17,523 nt of DNA from Treponema sp. (lineage in GTDB: Bacteria > Spirochaetota > Spirochaetia > Treponematales > Breznakiellaceae), in assembly GCA_031278025.1 (NCBI GenBank), contig JAITLF010000110.1:1-17523 (forward strand), written 5' to 3'. Each line of letters starts with the position of its first letter. Position 1 is the stretch's first letter. The notes under the pieces were generated by a model that worked only from the letters and a program-made list of their open reading frames with translations, made no database searches and had not been told where the DNA came from. Shown one piece after another: positions 13,395-17,523 of the stretch. The position numbers and the translations under genes were made by a program.

Positions 13395-14363
13395 CTAAAG
13401 CCGCCGGGAAGGGCCGTTGATGCGCGCTTCGCTCAGGCCGTAGCCCTCGTTTTGCTGGCCCTGGGAATCCCCCAGGGGTTCCACATGGACCATGATGTCG
13501 TAGACCCCCTCCACCCGGTCCTTGATGGCCCGTTCCACCTGGCAGGCAATGATGTGGGCGTCCCAAACCGTCAGCTTGGGATCCACCTCTATATCTATGT
13601 CTATGTCCCAGAGCCCGGCGATGCGCCTCATGCGGGTCCGGTGGGGATTGCCCGCGCCGGCTACGGAATGAACCGCGTCAAAGACCGCCCGGTAGGATTC
13701 CGCGCCGCTGCTTCCATCCATAAGTTCCAGGTTTACTTCGGCAAAGATGCCGACGGCGGAGGAGATCACCCAAAGGCCCACCAGGATGGCGGTTCCCGAA
13801 TCCACCGCGCCGATGCCGGTCAGCATGGACAGCCCCAGGCCCAGGAGGACGGCGGCGGAGACAACCACGTCGGCGGCCATGTTCCTGGCGTTTGCCTTGA
13901 GCATGGCGGAATCCGCCTTCTTCCCGAAGAAATACTGGCTTGCCGCGAGGAGGATTTTTCCCGCAATGGAGAGGACGGTCGCAAAAAGCGCCGGCGCTTC
14001 CGGTACGCCCCGCGGTACCCCCCGCAGCAGGTCCCGCCCGGAATCCAGCATGAGCTGGGCGCCGGCGAAGAACAGGATGCACGAGAGGAGGACCGTCGCC
14101 ACCGTTTCCGCCCTGCCGTGTCCCCAGGGATGTTCCCGATCCGCCGGACGGGAGATCACCTGGGCAACCGCCAGGGACATTACCGCAATAAGAACGTCTA
14201 CCGACGAATCGATGCCGTCCCCCACCACGGCGCGGCTTCCCGCGCCAAAACCCGCCCGGAGCTTAACGGCCGCCAGAAGGGTGTTGCCGGCAAGGGCGGT
14301 TATCGAGGCGGCCTTGATGATCCCCGCCTTGTTCCGGGCTTTTTCCGCGTGGCATTCGCTCAT
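13395..14363 (-). CDS. Cation diffusion facilitator family metal efflux transporter
   Basis: A 322-residue membrane antiporter that exports divalent metal ions in exchange for protons. There are six membrane segments between about residues 14 and 205 and a C-terminal cytoplasmic domain (about 215-300, IAGLWDIDIDIEVDPKLTVWDAHIIACQVERAIK) of the usual CDF type. The HPWGHGRAE motif (78-86) between segments 2 and 3 is typical. The transport site, by comparison with E. coli YiiP (D45, D49, H153, D157), is D52 and D56 in GDGIDSSVDV, but N161 and D165 in NARNMAADVV: the histidine is an asparagine. That pattern argues against a plain zinc transporter; manganese, iron or cobalt are possible. It is last in a minus-strand operon, 45 bases after the YfcC-type gene. 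AAAGGG lies close before the ATG. Confidence 0.9.
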   Translation of the reverse strand: MSECHAEKARNKAGIIKAASITALAGNTLLAAVKLRAGFGAGSRAVVGDGIDSSVDVLIAVMSLAVAQVISRPADREHPWGHGRAETVATVLLSCILFFAGAQLMLDSGRDLLRGVPRGVPEAPALFATVLSIAGKILLAASQYFFGKKADSAMLKANARNMAADVVVSAAVLLGLGLSMLTGIGAVDSGTAILVGLWVISSAVGIFAEVNLELMDGSSGAESYRAVFDAVHSVAGAGNPHRTRMRRIAGLWDIDIDIEVDPKLTVWDAHIIACQVERAIKDRVEGVYDIMVHVEPLGDSQGQQNEGYGLSEARINGPSRRL

Positions 14364-14408
14364 TTCCCTTTCATCTCACCCAACGCACTCAATCCCGCGA
14401 TCCCGGCG

Positions 14409-15878
14409 TCAGAACGGGCCGAAGCCGATCGTAACGGCGAAGGCGAGGAACGCCGACGTGGTGAGCAGGATTGCCGCCTGGAGCTTCCAGGTCCAGCGTA
14501 TCCATTTGGCGTAGCTTACGACGGTAAAGGAAAGGGCGATGAGGAGCAGGGCGTTGGTGGGAAAGATCATGTTGGAAAAGCCGTCCCCAAAGTCAAAGGC
14601 CAGAACCGCCGTCTGCCGGGTTATCCCCACAAGGTCCGCCAGGGGGGTAAGGATAGGCATCATGAGGAACGCCTTCGCGCTGGCGGAGCCGATAAAGAAG
14701 TTCATCCCCAGGGTCGTGGCGTACACCAGGAACGCCGCGGCCATAGGCGGGGACCGGCTGATCAGTTCCGCCGCTTCATGAAGGATCGTGTCCATGATCT
14801 GACCGGTGGTGATGATGTGTTTGACGCTGTAGGCTAAGAGTACCAGCAGCACTCCGGGGAGCATGTTTGCCATCCCCCGGCCAAAGCTCCCCAGCAGTTC
14901 CCGCCAGCCGAGACCCGCGAAGCGGCCGCCGCCTATGCCCCCGCTCAGGAAGAGGAGGGTCATCAGGGGGAAGGCGAGGCTGGAAAGCCCCGGAAGCCGG
15001 GCGGTGGAGATGACCAGGACCATCGCCAGGGCAATGCAGGAAACAAACCAGAGGAGGGCCTTCCAGAGGCTGCCGGTGAGCTGCCCGTCCCCCGGCCTGC
15101 TGCCCGCGGCCCGCAGCTTTTGTCTGAGGGCTTCGTCTTCGGCATAACAGAGGGACCGTTTAGGATCGGCTTCGACTTTTTTGGCGTGGCGCGTTACGAA
15201 GAAAGAGACCAGGCAGAAGACGGCGAGGAAGAAGACAATCCGCAGGAGCGCCCCAGAGAAGATGGGAAGGTCGGCGATCCGCTGGGCAACGGCGATGGTA
15301 AAGGGATTGGTTACCGCCGCGGCGAAGCCAAAGGACAAGGGCAGAAGGCTCATCCCAAGGCCGGTAAGGGAATCCCAGCCTAAGGAAATGGCAATGGGGA
15401 TGATGAAAATTATCATGGGGACCAGCCCCTCGTAGATTCCCACAAAGCTGGTAAGTATCATAAAAAAGAGGATCATGATCAGGATGAGCCGGTACTTCTG
15501 TTTGGCGAACCGGGTCACGAGGAAGCCGATCAGGGCCTCCATGACGCCTGAGTATTCCAGCGTCGAAATGGACCCGCCCACGGCGATGAGGAAGACGACC
15601 AGGACGATGAGGGTAAGGCTGTCGGCGCTGAAGAGGATCTCCGCCGGGGCGATGAACCAGCGCCAGACCGGATAGCCGGGCCGGGGCAGTTCCCGGTAGC
15701 TGCCGTTTATCACCTGGGTACGGCCTTCGGAAGTGATCCGGTCGTAGGATCCCGCGGGAAGAATCCGGGTCAATATCCCGGAGCATATCATCAAAGCGAT
15801 GATGATGCAGGCGGAAAGCAGGAACGCCTTCTTTCCGGTTTTAATAGCGCTTTTATTCTTTTCTGGCTTGTTTTGCAT
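14409..15878 (-). CDS. YfcC-family membrane transporter
   Basis: A 489-residue inner-membrane carrier with about 12 hydrophobic segments, the first at residues 17-40. It matches the YfcC / C4-dicarboxylate-anaerobic-carrier (DcuC) superfamily: ILTRILPAGSYDRI near residue 37 followed by an extracytoplasmic GSYREL loop, and hairpin-type conserved stretches FAAAVTNPFTIAVAQ and ALLLIALSF with FSNMIFPTN (about 180 and 450). Members move small carboxylates, amino acids or dipeptides, and the substrate here is not visible from sequence. AAAGGA lies seven bases before the ATG at 15878. It follows the M20 peptidase by 37 bases, so imported substrate is probably peptide-like or N-acylated and is then hydrolysed, comparable to the AbgT-AbgAB pairing. 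This is inference. Confidence 0.85.
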   Translation of the reverse strand: MQNKPEKNKSAIKTGKKAFLLSACIIIALMICSGILTRILPAGSYDRITSEGRTQVINGSYRELPRPGYPVWRWFIAPAEILFSADSLTLIVLVVFLIAVGGSISTLEYSGVMEALIGFLVTRFAKQKYRLILIMILFFMILTSFVGIYEGLVPMIIFIIPIAISLGWDSLTGLGMSLLPLSFGFAAAVTNPFTIAVAQRIADLPIFSGALLRIVFFLAVFCLVSFFVTRHAKKVEADPKRSLCYAEDEALRQKLRAAGSRPGDGQLTGSLWKALLWFVSCIALAMVLVISTARLPGLSSLAFPLMTLLFLSGGIGGGRFAGLGWRELLGSFGRGMANMLPGVLLVLLAYSVKHIITTGQIMDTILHEAAELISRSPPMAAAFLVYATTLGMNFFIGSASAKAFLMMPILTPLADLVGITRQTAVLAFDFGDGFSNMIFPTNALLLIALSFTVVSYAKWIRWTWKLQAAILLTTSAFLAFAVTIGFGPF

Positions 15879-15915
15879 GGTTTTTCCTTTATTGGGTTTC
15901 TTGCGCCGTGTTCCG

Positions 15916-17253
15916 TTACAGGCGCTTAAAGAGGGCCTCGTAAAACCGGAGCCCGCGATCGAAGTTTTCTACCGATATCCGCTCGTCATGCCCGTGGATG
16001 AGGGCCAGCTCTTCCGTGGTGAGTTTATACGGGCTGAACCGGAATATGCCCGTGGTGAGTTCCTGGTAGTGCCGGGAATCGGTGGTCGCCACCATAAGGA
16101 AGGGAAGAGCCGGCGTTCCGGGCCAGGCCTCCTCCAGGGCTTCGGACATTTCCCGCCAGCCGGGGCCCGCGCGCCGGGTATGCTCCGGGTTCGCCGGTAC
16201 CGGGCCGGTCGCCAGGCCGTGGACGGTAACCTCCACCTGGTCATCATTGACGGCCTCCCTGATAACGGCAATGGCCCTTTCGACGGTCCAGGGATGGAGG
16301 AGCCGGAGGTTGATCACCGCCCGTACTGCCGAGGGCATCACATTGTCCGCGGCGCTTCCTTCAAGCTGGGTCATGGCGGTGGTGGTCCGCAGCATAGAGG
16401 CGATGTCGGGACTGCCCGCGGCCGCCTGAAAGAAGAGGGGCCCCAGAAGGCGGGCGTGGGCCATGAACGCGCCCATAGGCTGCGGGGACAGGGGGGCAAG
16501 GTCCCTGAAGAAACCCTCCACCGTGGGGGTCAGCCGGAAGGGAAACGGCCGTTTCGCTATCCGCCCTAAGGCGCGGGCCAGAACCGCCGCCGCCTGAATC
16601 CGGGGAGGCCGGGAGGAGTGGCCCGGCTTTTGCCGAACCGTCAGATCGAGGCTCAGGTAGCCCTTCTCCTCGATGCCGAAAAGCCCCAGGGGGCTTGCGA
16701 TTCCCCGGATCATGCCGCTGGCAATGGGGGTTCCCTCGTCGAGTATCCAGGAGAAGGAAATCCCCCGCCCGGCAAACCACGCCGCCGTCCGCATGGCCCC
16801 CAGAACGCCCATCCGCTCCTCGTCCCCGCCAAAGGCAAACCACACATCCCGCTGGGGCGAGAATCCCCCCGCGCAAAGCCGCTCCGCCCCCTCCATGATG
16901 CCGATGAGGATGCTTTTCATATCCAGGGTTCCCCGTCCGTACACCCAGCCGTCCCGAAGCTCCGCCCCAAAGGGGTCGCAGGTCCATTTTTCCGTTTCCG
17001 CCGGCACCACGTCGTAGTGGGCCAGAACCAGAACGGGCTGTTCCGCGCCCGGGCTGCGGCCCGGCCAACGGTAGGCCAGGGAGTAGGGGCTTAATACCCG
17101 CCGTTCCGCGGCGTTGTGGAAAGCGGGATACGATTCAGCGAGAAAATCCTGAAAGCCGGTTAACGGCGCTTCGCCTGCGGGCCAGTCGGTCTTTATTTTT
17201 ACCGCCCCGCGAAAACGGTCTAATGATTCCATAGGGGTGAGTATATTACTCAT
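15916..17253 (-). CDS. M20-family metallopeptidase (carboxypeptidase S / PM20D1-like)
   Basis: A 445-residue cytoplasmic hydrolase with the two-zinc M20 fold. Metal ligands and catalytic residues are H79 and D81 in LAHYDVVP, bridging D111 in GRGTLDMKS, D144-E145-E146 in FGGDEER (E145 as general base, E146 as ligand), D172 in ILDEGTP, and the final histidine in LIHGHDERI (about 420). The dimerisation domain inserts at roughly 190-310. The DPFGAELRDGWVYGRGTLDMK stretch is typical of the carboxypeptidase-S/PM20D1 group, which cleaves dipeptides or N-acyl amino acids. The start at 17253 has AAGGGG just upstream; an ATG at 17232 has no ribosome site. No signal peptide is present. It is first in the operon with the YfcC carrier and CDF exporter; the CDF link to its metal need is speculative. 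Confidence 0.92.
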   Translation of the reverse strand: MSNILTPMESLDRFRGAVKIKTDWPAGEAPLTGFQDFLAESYPAFHNAAERRVLSPYSLAYRWPGRSPGAEQPVLVLAHYDVVPAETEKWTCDPFGAELRDGWVYGRGTLDMKSILIGIMEGAERLCAGGFSPQRDVWFAFGGDEERMGVLGAMRTAAWFAGRGISFSWILDEGTPIASGMIRGIASPLGLFGIEEKGYLSLDLTVRQKPGHSSRPPRIQAAAVLARALGRIAKRPFPFRLTPTVEGFFRDLAPLSPQPMGAFMAHARLLGPLFFQAAAGSPDIASMLRTTTAMTQLEGSAADNVMPSAVRAVINLRLLHPWTVERAIAVIREAVNDDQVEVTVHGLATGPVPANPEHTRRAGPGWREMSEALEEAWPGTPALPFLMVATTDSRHYQELTTGIFRFSPYKLTTEELALIHGHDERISVENFDRGLRFYEALFKRL

Positions 17254-17260
17254 TTACCCC
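17234..17260 (-). promoter_or_regulatory. Hairpin enclosing the start site of the M20 peptidase gene
   Basis: In the minus-strand mRNA GGGGT (ribosome site, 17260-17256), AAAT, then GAGTA-ata-TACTC, then ACCCC (17238-17234) can pair as one stem with the start codon at the 4-nt bulge. A weak upstream -10 (TATTAT) lies at about 17267-17272. Translational damping is possible but untested. Confidence 0.4.
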
Positions 17261-17523
17261 TTTGGATATAATAGCCCGTCATGTATCAGTTCAAGGCGCC
17301 GCAGCTCCGGGTGTGGGGGGGCATGGAAAATAGGAATTGCACGGGAAGCCTCCGCGATGCCGTAAGTCTATATCTGTAAAGAATTAGCGAGAAAAAGTGC
17401 GAGAAAACCGAGAATTTCGGCCATACCCTTCAAGACCCTTCAAAGGGCTTTAACTCTTTATCCTGTATAGACTTAGCTCTGAAGTCCAGGCCAAAAGCCT
17501 GCTAAAATGACTGGAAACACCCC
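17254..17523. other. Gene-free end of the window, upstream of the M20 operon
   Basis: A 32-codon frame from ATG 17281 on the plus strand has no ribosome binding site and an unlikely composition, so I do not call it. The notable content is the inverted repeat at 17363-17475. A CAGGC-CAAAA-GCCTG dyad lies near 17487-17501. Confidence 0.6.
17363..17475. repeat. Inverted repeat with two-block arms (about 25 bp)
   Basis: The left arm is TAAGTCTATA, 4 nt, TAAAGAATTA (17363-17386). The right arm (17451-17475) reads, in reverse complement, TAAGTCTATA, 5 nt, TAAAGAGTTA. Thus 19 of 20 block positions match, with a 64-nt interior. It may be a small palindromic element or the footprint of a mobile element. 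Confidence 0.65.

Noticed and set aside
13452..14837. A 461-codon open frame on the plus strand opposite the CDF and YfcC-type genes
   Set aside because: It is antisense to two convincing transporter genes, has no recognisable domain, and is rich in Gly, Arg and Pro as expected for the complement of GC-rich coding sequence.
17281..17379. A 32-codon plus-strand frame after a TATAAT-like sequence
   Set aside because: No Shine-Dalgarno, no recognisable product, and it runs into the inverted repeat.

Overview
The window looks like a chromosomal segment of a spirochaete, most probably a Treponema-like gut species. This is an inference: it rests on the style of the phosphate-transport genes, the non-cysteine 'AGGGKE' export signal of the phosphate-binding protein, and moderate GC content. 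No rRNA or species marker is present. Composition changes sharply: roughly the first 4.2 kb is AT-rich and decayed, and the rest is GC-rich with densely packed genes.

Positions 1-5891 form an accessory island between two tRNA genes, each with a tyrosine-recombinase gene reading inward from it. At the left, tRNA-Glu(CTC) is followed by a badly frameshifted integrase relic (about 205-1277). That relic is abutted directly by a truncated antisense piece of a flavin-dependent thymidylate synthase (thyX, about 1278-1499). At the right, tRNA-Leu(CAG) (minus strand, 5808-5891) lies next to an intact integrase (minus, 4274-5656). Between them, all on the minus strand, are an AlpA/excisionase-like helix-turn-helix protein, a 63-residue unknown protein overlapping it, and a RecA-like (RepA/AAA_25-type) ATPase with an unusual N-terminal membrane segment, closed by a good intrinsic terminator. 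The non-coding gap between the integrase and the HTH gene holds several nested hairpins, best explained as a minus-strand structured RNA, and a hairpin that would hide the HTH gene's ribosome binding site.

Positions 5892-13064 carry a complete phosphate-acquisition and sensing cluster on the plus strand: pstS, pstC, pstA, pstB, phoU, phoB, phoR. PstSCAB is the high-affinity phosphate ABC importer. PhoU links transporter state to the PhoR kinase, which phosphorylates PhoB. The notable point is PstS: its two halves occur in swapped order, so the protein reads as a circular permutation of the canonical family. Several gene junctions here contain short tandem duplications, including a triplicated Shine-Dalgarno plus GTG unit at the phoB start.

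After phoR there is a convergent intergenic region with eight 21-bp tandem palindromes. It is followed by a minus-strand operon read from 17253 down to 13395: an M20-family metallopeptidase, a YfcC-family carrier and a cation diffusion facilitator with an unusual metal-site residue. The last 270 bases contain no gene I can support but do contain a long-arm inverted repeat.

No CRISPR array, rRNA or recognisable insertion sequence was seen. The strongest candidates for something under-described are the permuted PstS, the membrane-tethered ATPase element with its structured leader, and the 21-bp palindrome array.
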